Source: RGIG9041 sp045612565
Lineage (GTDB): Bacteria; Bacillota; Clostridia; Oscillospirales; QAKW01
NCBI GenBank assembly: GCA_045612565.1
Contig: JAZKZG010000022.1
Coordinates: 1-15,235, forward strand
Reading direction: 5' to 3'
DNA length: 15,235 nucleotides
Made by a program: the position numbers and the translations under genes. Under the pieces are notes generated by a model. It ran no database searches and was not told the DNA's origin. It worked only from the letters and a program-made list of their open reading frames with translations. Numbering within the stretch: the stretch's first letter is position 1; the number at the start of each line of letters is the position of its first letter. This document shows, piece after piece, positions 1 through 5,515 of this stretch.

Positions 1-714
1 AACCTTTTCGAACCCGAATTTATCCATCAGCTGCTTGGCAACGGATTTATACCCTTCGTGGTTGAGCTTACCGCCGTAGATATCGGTATTTTCTGCTTCG
101 ATACCGAACACGTCCTTTGCGTCTTCCTCGTTTGAAATGCAAACGTCAACGTACTGACAGAGGTCAGTCATAGCCGCTCTTGCTTCATCGCGTGTCCATA
201 GTTTACCGCGGTAGTTGAGGTCGCATGAAATCTTAACGCCTCTTGCTTTAGCCGCCTTGCAGGCCTCACGGCAGATATTAACCATATTACCGCCTAAAGC
301 GGGTGTGATACCTGTAAAATGGAACCAGTCAGCGCCGTCAAATATGCTGTCCCAGTCAAAATCACAAACATCAGCCTCTGCAATTGCCGAATGTGCTCTG
401 TCATAAATACATACCGAGCCACGCTGTGATGCGCCCTTCTCCAGAAAATAAATGCCTACTCTGTCGCCACCGCGGACAATTTTTGATGTGTCAACACCAA
501 AATAACGAAGGCTGTCAACTGCCGCCTGACCGATTGCGTGTTTTGGCAATTTTGTTACATAAACGCTGTCAAGGCCGTAGTTGGCAAGTGATACGGCAAC
601 GTTTGCCTCGCCGCCGCCAAAGGTGGCTTGCATCTGGTCGTTTTGGAAAAATCTATAGTACCCGTTGGGTGCAAGGCGGAGCATAAGTTCGCCGAATGTT
701 ACAACTCTTTTCAT
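1..714 (-). CDS. kdgK: 2-keto-3-deoxygluconate kinase (PfkB family), C-terminus cut by window edge
   Basis: This gene phosphorylates 2-keto-3-deoxygluconate (KDG) with ATP to give KDPG, the step after mannonate dehydratase in hexuronate catabolism, in the cytoplasm. The 238 codons in the window run without a stop to base 1, so the C-terminal part, including the PfkB GAGD catalytic motif, is missing. Visible features are the N-terminal MKRVVTFGELMLRL, the ribokinase-type glycine motif GGGEAN (residues 33-38), DLNYRGKLW (165-173, typical of KDG kinases) and SNEEDAKDVFG (194-204). The ATG at 714-712 has an AGGA box 11 bases upstream, lying inside the last codons of uxuA. The gap to uxuA is only 7 bases, so the two are cotranscribed. 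Another PfkB sugar kinase is possible on sequence alone, but the uxuA neighbour makes KDG the likely substrate. Confidence 0.9.
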   Translation of the reverse strand, partial: MKRVVTFGELMLRLAPNGYYRFFQNDQMQATFGGGEANVAVSLANYGLDSVYVTKLPKHAIGQAAVDSLRYFGVDTSKIVRGGDRVGIYFLEKGASQRGSVCIYDRAHSAIAEADVCDFDWDSIFDGADWFHFTGITPALGGNMVNICREACKAAKARGVKISCDLNYRGKLWTRDEARAAMTDLCQYVDVCISNEEDAKDVFGIEAENTDIYGGKLNHEGYKSVAKQLMDKFGFEKV

Positions 715-721
715 AATTCAA

Positions 722-1804
722 TCAATCCTTTTTGTTTTTTTCTAAAGTATCCCATACACCAAGCATATACATAATGCCGAGTGCACGGTCATAAAGTCCG
801 TAACCGGGACGCACGTTGCCGGGACCCTCGTCCCAAAGATGTCTGCCGTGGTCGGGACGGATATATCCATTAAATCCGCCGTCATGATACGCTTTGAGTA
901 TATCAATAATACCTGTGTCGCCGTCGCAGTCACGGTGACTTGCTTCTTGAAAATCGCCGTTTTCAAAGTGCTTTACGTTGCGGATGTGGGCAAAAGCAAT
1001 TCGATCGCAGTGTTTGCGTACAATGTCGGCAACATTGTTTTCGGGATTGGCATTAAGACTTCCTGAACAAAGTGTAAGACAGTTATACTCGTCATCAACC
1101 ATTTTTAAAAATCTGTCGATGCTCTGCTCGTTAACAAGAAGTCGGGGAAGTCCGAAAATATCCCAGGGCGGATCGTCCATATGTATTGCCATTTTGATGT
1201 CGCACTCACGGCAGGTGGGCATAATTGCCTCAAGAAAATACTTGAGATTGCTCCACAGTTTTTCGTGATCAATACCCTCATACGCTTTGAAAAGCTCGTC
1301 GAGTTTTGCCATACGCTCAGGCTCCCAACCGGGAAACGACATATTGTATTTCTCGGTAAAATCGAGAATATACTTCGCCATAGCGTTGTAGTCGTCCTGA
1401 ATCATATTCTTTTCATAAAACAGCGCGGTCGAGCCGTCACCGACGGGCTGGAACAGGTTGCTTCTTGTCCAGTCGAAGATTGGCATAAAGTTATAGCAGA
1501 TTACTTTAACACCGAACTTTGCAAGATTGCGGATAGTGGTTTTGTAGTTTTCGATGTAGCCGTCACGGGTGGGCAGGCCGATTTTGATGTCATCGTGAAC
1601 GTTTACCGATTCAACAACGTCCATATTAAAACCGTATTCGTCAAGCTGACGCTTAACTTCAGCAATTTCGTCCTCGTACCATATTTCACCCGGCATTTTG
1701 TGATGAAGCGCCCAAACTATGCCGTCAACACCGGGAATTTGTTTGATGCCAGATAACTTGATACGGTCGTTCCCTCCGCCGTACCAACGAAATGACATTT
1801 GCAT
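722..1804 (-). CDS. uxuA: Mannonate dehydratase
   Basis: UxuA dehydrates D-mannonate to 2-keto-3-deoxygluconate (EC 4.2.1.8), the step linking glucuronate/fructuronate to KDG. At 360 residues it has the length usual for the Gram-positive form (the E. coli enzyme is somewhat longer). Recognisable segments are FRWYGGGNDR near the N-terminus, VICYNFMPIFDWTR (residues 101-114), AIHMDDPPWDIFGLPR (206-221), LTLCSGSL (243-250), FAHIRN (271-276) and IRPDHGR (315-321). H208, C246, H273 and D318 are the likely divalent-metal ligands by comparison with the family. The first ATG is preferred over the ATG two codons later because an AAGGAG box sits 7 bases upstream of it. The gene has its own sigma-A-type promoter 106 bases downstream of the deacetylase gene and is followed directly by kdgK. 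Confidence 0.95.
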   Translation of the reverse strand: MQMSFRWYGGGNDRIKLSGIKQIPGVDGIVWALHHKMPGEIWYEDEIAEVKRQLDEYGFNMDVVESVNVHDDIKIGLPTRDGYIENYKTTIRNLAKFGVKVICYNFMPIFDWTRSNLFQPVGDGSTALFYEKNMIQDDYNAMAKYILDFTEKYNMSFPGWEPERMAKLDELFKAYEGIDHEKLWSNLKYFLEAIMPTCRECDIKMAIHMDDPPWDIFGLPRLLVNEQSIDRFLKMVDDEYNCLTLCSGSLNANPENNVADIVRKHCDRIAFAHIRNVKHFENGDFQEASHRDCDGDTGIIDILKAYHDGGFNGYIRPDHGRHLWDEGPGNVRPGYGLYDRALGIMYMLGVWDTLEKNKKD

Positions 1805-1834
1805 ACCGTTTCTCCTTTTTAAAACTGTATTTTT

Positions 1835-1863
1835 ATTATATAGTTTTGTTTTTGCTAATTCAA
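1835..1863 (-). promoter_or_regulatory. Promoter of uxuA-kdgK
   Basis: On the minus strand TTGAAT (1863-1858) and TATAAT (1840-1835) are separated by exactly 17 bases. This places transcription start about 30 bases before the uxuA ATG. A short inverted repeat, CAATA-TTTT-TATTG (1861-1874), overlaps the -35 box and could be an operator. It contains TACAAT, the core seen in the other two regulatory regions of this locus, but at a different distance from the -10 box. The remaining upstream region (1877-1910) holds a CATCATT direct repeat and no visible terminator. Confidence 0.7.
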
Positions 1864-1910
1864 TATTTTTATTGTATTACGTCATCATTTGCATCATTGA
1901 ATGTCACTAT

Positions 1911-2591
1911 TTACAAAAGAACTTCTTTGTTTGTTCCGTAAAAAATATCGTTTTTTCCGCTTATGAGTTTAAAAAACTCTTCTAATTTTACCCAGTAATC
2001 AGGCGCATAATCCATCTCATACGAATGTCCCCAGATATAAAATATCTTTTTTTCATCAGTTTTGAGGTCAATGAATTCCTGACCGAGTTTCATCATATCT
2101 TCAAAATCGAGATGGTACGATGTGGGGTTAAAGCGGTAAAGGTCTTTTTGCACATCAAAACTGCCTGTAGTAGTAATGGTACGGCAGTATTTAACGCCCG
2201 TGCTTTCTTTAATTACATTTGCAACGCGCTCGTCATTATTAACTCCGCCGCCGGGGTACGCCATACCCACGACTTCGTATCCTGCAAGTTCTGAAAGATT
2301 AATTCGATCCTGTTCGACCTGATGGATTATCTCCTTGTCATCGCACTTAGGAAGACTTGGATGGGTGAGTGTGTGAACAGCAATCTCATGACCTTCATAA
2401 ATGCTTTTTACATCCTCGGGATGTACTTTATAGTGCGATATACGCATACCTTCGCGCATAAGAATACCTTTTTTACCAAATAGATCCGAATTGAGATTAA
2501 AAGTACATTTGAGTCCGTATTTGTTAAGTAATTCAATAAGTCGGATATCCTGTGTTACACCGTCATCGTAACTTAGAGTTATTGCTTTCAT
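1911..2591 (-). CDS. Polysaccharide deacetylase (NodB homology / CE4-type domain), cytoplasmic
   Basis: This 226-residue protein is essentially a single NodB-homology domain. Motif 1 is SYDDG (residues 7-11; D9 as the probable base, D10 as metal ligand). Motif 2 is HTLTHP (73-78, two metal-binding histidines). Motif 3 is AYPGGG (111-116), and the late motif IWGHS (186-190) carries the probable catalytic histidine H189. The family removes N- or O-acetyl groups from carbohydrates with a bound metal. There is no signal peptide or membrane segment, because the catalytic motif begins at residue 7, so it should act inside the cell on imported or intracellular sugars. It lies 106 bases upstream of uxuA on the same strand and is divergent from capA. 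A role in de-acetylating uronate-containing oligosaccharides is inferred from context; the real substrate is unknown. Confidence 0.85.
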   Translation of the reverse strand: MKAITLSYDDGVTQDIRLIELLNKYGLKCTFNLNSDLFGKKGILMREGMRISHYKVHPEDVKSIYEGHEIAVHTLTHPSLPKCDDKEIIHQVEQDRINLSELAGYEVVGMAYPGGGVNNDERVANVIKESTGVKYCRTITTTGSFDVQKDLYRFNPTSYHLDFEDMMKLGQEFIDLKTDEKKIFYIWGHSYEMDYAPDYWVKLEEFFKLISGKNDIFYGTNKEVLL

Positions 2592-2617
2592 AATATTTTT
2601 CCTTTGTCTTTTTTTGT

Positions 2618-2646
2618 ATTATATTTCTTTTTGCACTAAAATACAA
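2618..2646 (-). promoter_or_regulatory. Promoter of the deacetylase gene
   Basis: On the minus strand TTGTAT (2646-2641) and TATAAT (2623-2618) are separated by 17 bases, just upstream of the deacetylase ATG at 2591. The -35 box lies inside the distal AAATACAATGTT repeat of the divergent capA regulatory region. A protein bound there would cover this -35 box. Confidence 0.65.
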
Positions 2647-2670
2647 TGTTTTGATTGTAAATACAATGTT
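2639..2670. promoter_or_regulatory. Candidate AraC-type operator: direct repeat with 20-bp period
   Basis: The 12-mer AAATACAATGTT occurs at 2639-2650 and again at 2659-2670, a period of 20 bp, or about two helical turns. The bases between add an inverted TACAAT/ATTGTA relation (2642-2659). The proximal copy lies just upstream of the position of a very poor -35 box for capA. The distal copy contains the -35 box of the divergent deacetylase promoter. Tandem half-sites about two turns apart beside a weak -35 are the usual layout for activation by AraC-family proteins. A matching element lies upstream of the TIM-barrel gene near 4663-4697. Assignment to the AraC regulator encoded at 3830-4633 is inference. 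Confidence 0.6.
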
Positions 2671-2689
2671 ATTTTGCGATTTTTTGTGT

Positions 2690-2695
2690 TATTAT
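2690..2695 (+). promoter_or_regulatory. -10 box of the capA promoter, activator-dependent type
   Basis: TATTAT at 2690-2695 is the only good -10 candidate ahead of capA. It places the transcript start at about 2702, just before the AAGGAG box at 2705-2710. No acceptable -35 hexamer is present 16-18 bases upstream. Instead the proximal TACAATG repeat starts exactly 28 bases upstream of the -10 box, as it does for the TIM-barrel gene. Confidence 0.5.
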
Positions 2696-2719
2696 TTTTA
2701 AAAAAAGGAGAGCAATCGG

Positions 2720-3820
2720 ATGAAAGCATTATTATTTGGCGATTTTTCGCCCACCAAAATAACAAATCCGCTTTTTGAAAGTGGGCAGATTGATGCGCTG
2801 TTTTCGGATACCGTAAATCTGTTTAAAAATAACGATATTAATTTTGTAAATCTTGAAGCTGCAGTGACAGACTGCGAAAATGCAATTAATAAGATAGGTC
2901 CGCCACTTAAATGCTGTGACGGTGCGATAGAAACGTTAAAAGAACTCGGCGTAAACTACGTCGGTCTTTCAAATAACCATATTTTTGATTACGGCATAAA
3001 AGGTGCGCAAGATACTTTAAACAAACTTGAAAAGGCAGAAATTATCTATACAGGCTTTGGCAAAGACTATGAAGATTCGCGAAAAAATCTTGTTATCGAA
3101 AAGAATGGCGAAAGAGTTTGCATAATCAACGTCTGTGAACACGAATACTCATACGCACTTGATGACAGAATGGGCGCAAGACCGTATGACGAGTATGAAA
3201 CAATGGATGATATTAAAAATGCAAAGGCAGAGTGTGACAGAGTTATTGTAATCTATCACGGCGGTAAAGAAATGTGTCAGTATCCGTCGCCCAGGCTGTT
3301 AAAAGCGTGTAGGGCTATGGCAAAACACGGCGCAGATATGGTTTTGTGTCAACACTCGCATTGTATCGGCTGTTACGAAAACTTTGAAGGGACGCACATC
3401 CTTTATGGTCAGGGCAATTTCCATTTTGTGAAAGAGAACGGCACCGACGTAAATAATATCTGGAACACGTCACTTGCAGTAAAATACGACACAAAGTTGA
3501 ATATTATTGAATTTGTTCCTGTGATTTCTACTGAAACAGGAATTGAGATTGCAAAAGGTGACAACGAAAAAATAATTCTTGATGGCTTTAATAAGCGTAA
3601 CCAAAGCCTCAAAAACGGAGAGTGGAAAAAAGGTTGGCACGATTTTTGCCTGTCTGTTGAGGAACAATACCAAAAGGCAATAGCACGTGCTTATGCTGAT
3701 GGTTGCACACAAAAAGAAATGCAAAAATTTGCTCACTATCTCGACTGTGAAGCGCACACAGACGTGTGGCGTGAATTATATAAAACATATAACCATACAA
3801 ACGAAAAAACTCTGTCTTAA
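2720..3820 (+). CDS. CapA family protein (metallophosphoesterase-like fold), cytoplasmic
   Basis: The 366-residue protein carries the CapA/PGA_cap pattern of a calcineurin-like metallophosphatase: GD at residues 7-8, NLE (44-46), SNNHIFDYG (84-92), IVIYHGGKE (176-184), QHSHCIGC (211-218) and LYGQGNFHF (228-236). These supply the expected D, N, H and HxH metal ligands. Classical CapA takes part in poly-gamma-glutamate capsule synthesis and is membrane-anchored. This protein has no signal peptide or membrane segment, and no capB or capC genes are nearby, so a capsule role is unlikely. It is divergent from the deacetylase and shares a regulatory motif with the TIM-barrel/esterase operon. A phosphatase or hydrolase role on a carbohydrate intermediate is conceivable but unproven. 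AAGGAG ends 9 bases before the ATG. The stop codon lies inside the terminator stem. Confidence 0.85.
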   Translation: MKALLFGDFSPTKITNPLFESGQIDALFSDTVNLFKNNDINFVNLEAAVTDCENAINKIGPPLKCCDGAIETLKELGVNYVGLSNNHIFDYGIKGAQDTLNKLEKAEIIYTGFGKDYEDSRKNLVIEKNGERVCIINVCEHEYSYALDDRMGARPYDEYETMDDIKNAKAECDRVIVIYHGGKEMCQYPSPRLLKACRAMAKHGADMVLCQHSHCIGCYENFEGTHILYGQGNFHFVKENGTDVNNIWNTSLAVKYDTKLNIIEFVPVISTETGIEIAKGDNEKIILDGFNKRNQSLKNGEWKKGWHDFCLSVEEQYQKAIARAYADGCTQKEMQKFAHYLDCEAHTDVWRELYKTYNHTNEKTLS

Positions 3821-3831
3821 GACAGAGTTTT
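3806..3831. terminator. Bidirectional terminator between capA and araC-type gene
   Basis: A perfect 26-base palindrome has the stem CTCTGTC/GACAGAG, flanked by A and T runs, around a TTAA centre. On the plus strand it is followed by TTTTAGTTTTT, and on the minus strand by TTTTTT, so it can stop transcripts of both convergent genes. The last codons and stop of capA and the stop codon of the AraC gene are part of the hairpin. Confidence 0.85.
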
Positions 3832-4633
3832 AGTTTTTGTCATCTTTGGGTGAAACGCCAAAAAAGTTTTTATATGCCCGATAAAACGATGAATAGTCAC
3901 TGTGTGAGCAGTCGGCGGCAACGCTCATTATCGACTCGCCGTTTTTTATGCGAAGACGTGCGCCATACATACGTTTTGTGGTGATGTATTTGTAAACCGA
4001 CGAGCCTGTGTTCTTTTTAAAAAGCCTGTTTATCTGTGAACGGCTGATAAAAAATTTGTTGCTTATGTCGTTAATTGTTATCTGCGAATAAAGATTTTCG
4101 TTTATATAATCTATAATACGTGTACAAACGGTGTTTGAACGTGAGAGTTTACCCATCGACTGTGAACAATCGTGAATTTCGGTAAGTAGCAAAAGAATAC
4201 GTGCAACCGCACCTGCAAACGAAGTATTTTCGTCGATGCTCTCGATGCCTTCATAAAGCATTGTACTATTTAGCATATCCTTTGTAAAAATATTACCCGT
4301 ACCCGCAGGACGCGAATTAAGGGCTTCTATTATTTTGCCGTCGGTGTCAAATTGCGATAAAAACTGTGTTGATACCATAAGTACGATGCGCTCATACGGT
4401 TCAGTTTCCTGCCAACGCATCGTGTGTGATTCATACGGTCTGATAACGGCAATGTCGTGCGGTTTCAAAGTGTATTCCGTTCCTTCAACGTTACATTTGC
4501 AGTTGCCCGAAATGAAATAGTAAAGCTCAATATTGTCATGCGTATGCATAGGACAGCTTTTTGGCGGTTGTGTGTCAATTTTTCGATGAATGGTTATTGA
4601 GTTGTCCAAAAAATATAATTTATAAATATTCAT
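3830..4633 (-). CDS. AraC family transcriptional regulator (cupin sensor plus two helix-turn-helix motifs)
   Basis: The 267-residue protein has the standard AraC/XylS layout. An N-terminal cupin-like ligand-binding domain includes CPMHTHDNIELYYFISG (residues 27-43), followed by a beta-rich stretch to about residue 90. The C-terminal DNA-binding domain spans about 172-264. Its first helix-turn-helix is in ITINDISNKFFISRSQINRLFKKNTG, and the second ends in the family signature SDYSSFYRAYKNFFGVSP (245-262). It is transcribed away from the TIM-barrel/esterase/MATE genes and lies next to a putative uronate locus, so it probably senses a uronate or sugar intermediate and activates these genes. The inducer cannot be read from the sequence. 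Its promoter places the transcript start at or next to the ATG, so the mRNA may be leaderless. The next in-frame ATG (residue 29) would remove part of the cupin, so the first ATG is preferred. Confidence 0.92.
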   Translation of the reverse strand: MNIYKLYFLDNSITIHRKIDTQPPKSCPMHTHDNIELYYFISGNCKCNVEGTEYTLKPHDIAVIRPYESHTMRWQETEPYERIVLMVSTQFLSQFDTDGKIIEALNSRPAGTGNIFTKDMLNSTMLYEGIESIDENTSFAGAVARILLLLTEIHDCSQSMGKLSRSNTVCTRIIDYINENLYSQITINDISNKFFISRSQINRLFKKNTGSSVYKYITTKRMYGARLRIKNGESIMSVAADCSHSDYSSFYRAYKNFFGVSPKDDKN

Positions 4634-4639
4634 ATCCTA

Positions 4640-4667
4640 ATTATAACTAATATGCGCAAAATTGCAA
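4640..4667 (-). promoter_or_regulatory. Promoter of the AraC-type gene, possibly leaderless
   Basis: On the minus strand TTGCAA (4667-4662) and TATAAT (4645-4640) are 16 bases apart. Counting about 7 bases from the -10 box puts the transcription start at 4633, the A of the start codon. The -35 box overlaps the distal half-site of the regulatory element serving the divergent TIM-barrel gene, so regulator binding should repress its own gene. Confidence 0.65.
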
Positions 4668-4697
4668 TACTTTTGATTATTTTACAATGGTAATTTG
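4663..4697. promoter_or_regulatory. Candidate AraC-type operator upstream of the TIM-barrel operon
   Basis: Half-sites TGCAAT (from 4663) and TACAATG (from 4683) are 20 bp apart, the same period as the repeat upstream of capA. The proximal site, TACAATGGTAATTTG, matches the capA site TACAATGTTATTTTG at 13 of 15 positions. TTTTACAA (4680-4687) and TTGTAAAA (4695-4702) also form an inverted repeat with a 7-base spacer, so a dimeric binding site is an alternative reading. Confidence 0.6.
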
Positions 4698-4710
4698 TAA
4701 AAATAAATGG

Positions 4711-4716
4711 TATTAT
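4711..4716 (+). promoter_or_regulatory. -10 box of the TIM-barrel/esterase/MATE operon, activator-dependent type
   Basis: TATTAT starts 28 bases after the first base of TACAATG, exactly as upstream of capA. No recognisable -35 box lies 16-18 bases upstream, which fits activation by a bound regulator. The expected start near 4723 leaves a leader of only about 14 bases that begins at the ribosome binding site. Confidence 0.5.
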
Positions 4717-4736
4717 TTATTTAAGAGGTGATTATT

Positions 4737-5507
4737 ATGAAATTTGGAATATGTAAATCGTTCGAAAATGCACAACAAATAAAAGAAGCAGGTTTTGATT
4801 ATATTGAGGTGAACCTTGCAAAAATCAGTCTTCTGACTGACGAGGAATTTTTAAATAACGTAAATCGTTTAAAAGAGGTGGGTCTTAAAGCTAAGACGTC
4901 AAATTGCTTTTTCCCCGGTGATATTGCGCTCGTGGGAGAAGATGTTGACTATGACAAAATAAAACAGTATACTGAATTAGTGTTAAAACGCGCTAGTGTT
5001 CTGGGCATTGAGGTGACTGTTCTCGGAAGCGGTAAATCGCGCTCTGTACCCGAAGGTTTTGACAAAAAAACGGCTATGGAACAATTTAAAAAAGTTGTTG
5101 ATATATGTTCGCAAATTGCCAAAAAATACGGCATAAAAATTGCAATCGAACCGCTTAGCGCAAAAGACAGCAACTTTTTGAATACAGTAAGTGAGACTGC
5201 TGAACTATGTGATTCTTTAGGCTTAGACAATGTTGGTATTACAGCGGACTTTTTCCATATGTATATGAACGGTGAGGATATGCAGGATTTTGAAAAAGCC
5301 GGAAAAAACATTTTCCATTTGCATATTGCAAAGCCCGATGTCAGCCGTGTGGCGCCGTCTGCAGATGATATCGATACGTTAAAAACGTGGGCGAAAAGTA
5401 TAAAAGCCATCGGCTATAACGGACGTATGTCGCTTGAGTGCACTTCAAAAGTGGATTTTGATACTGCACTTAAAGATATGAACAGTATAAAATACATTTT
5501 TGAATAG
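4737..5507 (+). CDS. Sugar phosphate isomerase/epimerase-like TIM-barrel protein
   Basis: The 256-residue protein is a xylose-isomerase-like TIM barrel (AP endonuclease family 2 fold). The expected metal-binding residues are visible: E138 in IAIEPLSAKDSNFLN, D171 and H174 in ITADFFHMYM, H196 in IFHLHIAKPD and E234 in MSLEC. The family interconverts ketoses or aldoses, or their acids, using a divalent metal; the exact substrate is not predictable. ATG 4737 is preferred over the in-frame GTG at 4728, because that GTG is part of the AGAGGTG ribosome binding site that lies 6 bases before the ATG. It is the first gene of a plus-strand operon and is followed after 8 bases by the CE15-type esterase. 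This suggests it handles the sugar or uronate that the esterase releases. Confidence 0.85.
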   Translation: MKFGICKSFENAQQIKEAGFDYIEVNLAKISLLTDEEFLNNVNRLKEVGLKAKTSNCFFPGDIALVGEDVDYDKIKQYTELVLKRASVLGIEVTVLGSGKSRSVPEGFDKKTAMEQFKKVVDICSQIAKKYGIKIAIEPLSAKDSNFLNTVSETAELCDSLGLDNVGITADFFHMYMNGEDMQDFEKAGKNIFHLHIAKPDVSRVAPSADDIDTLKTWAKSIKAIGYNGRMSLECTSKVDFDTALKDMNSIKYIFE

Positions 5508-5515
5508 GTGATATT

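Noticed and set aside
384..686. 100-residue plus-strand open frame in the left end
   Set aside because: It is antisense to kdgK, with no domain pattern or ribosome binding site.
1181..1756. 191-residue plus-strand open frame
   Set aside because: It is antisense to uxuA, has no ribosome binding site and no recognisable domain.
1883..1898. CATCATT direct repeat as an operator for uxuA
   Set aside because: It is short, 9 bp apart in AT-rich DNA and has no counterpart elsewhere in the window.
4728..4736. GTG start of the TIM-barrel gene
   Set aside because: The GTG is part of the AGAGGTG ribosome binding site of the ATG at 4737.
4949..5410. 153-residue minus-strand open frame
   Set aside because: It is the complement of the TIM-barrel coding sequence, whose metal-binding motifs are intact.
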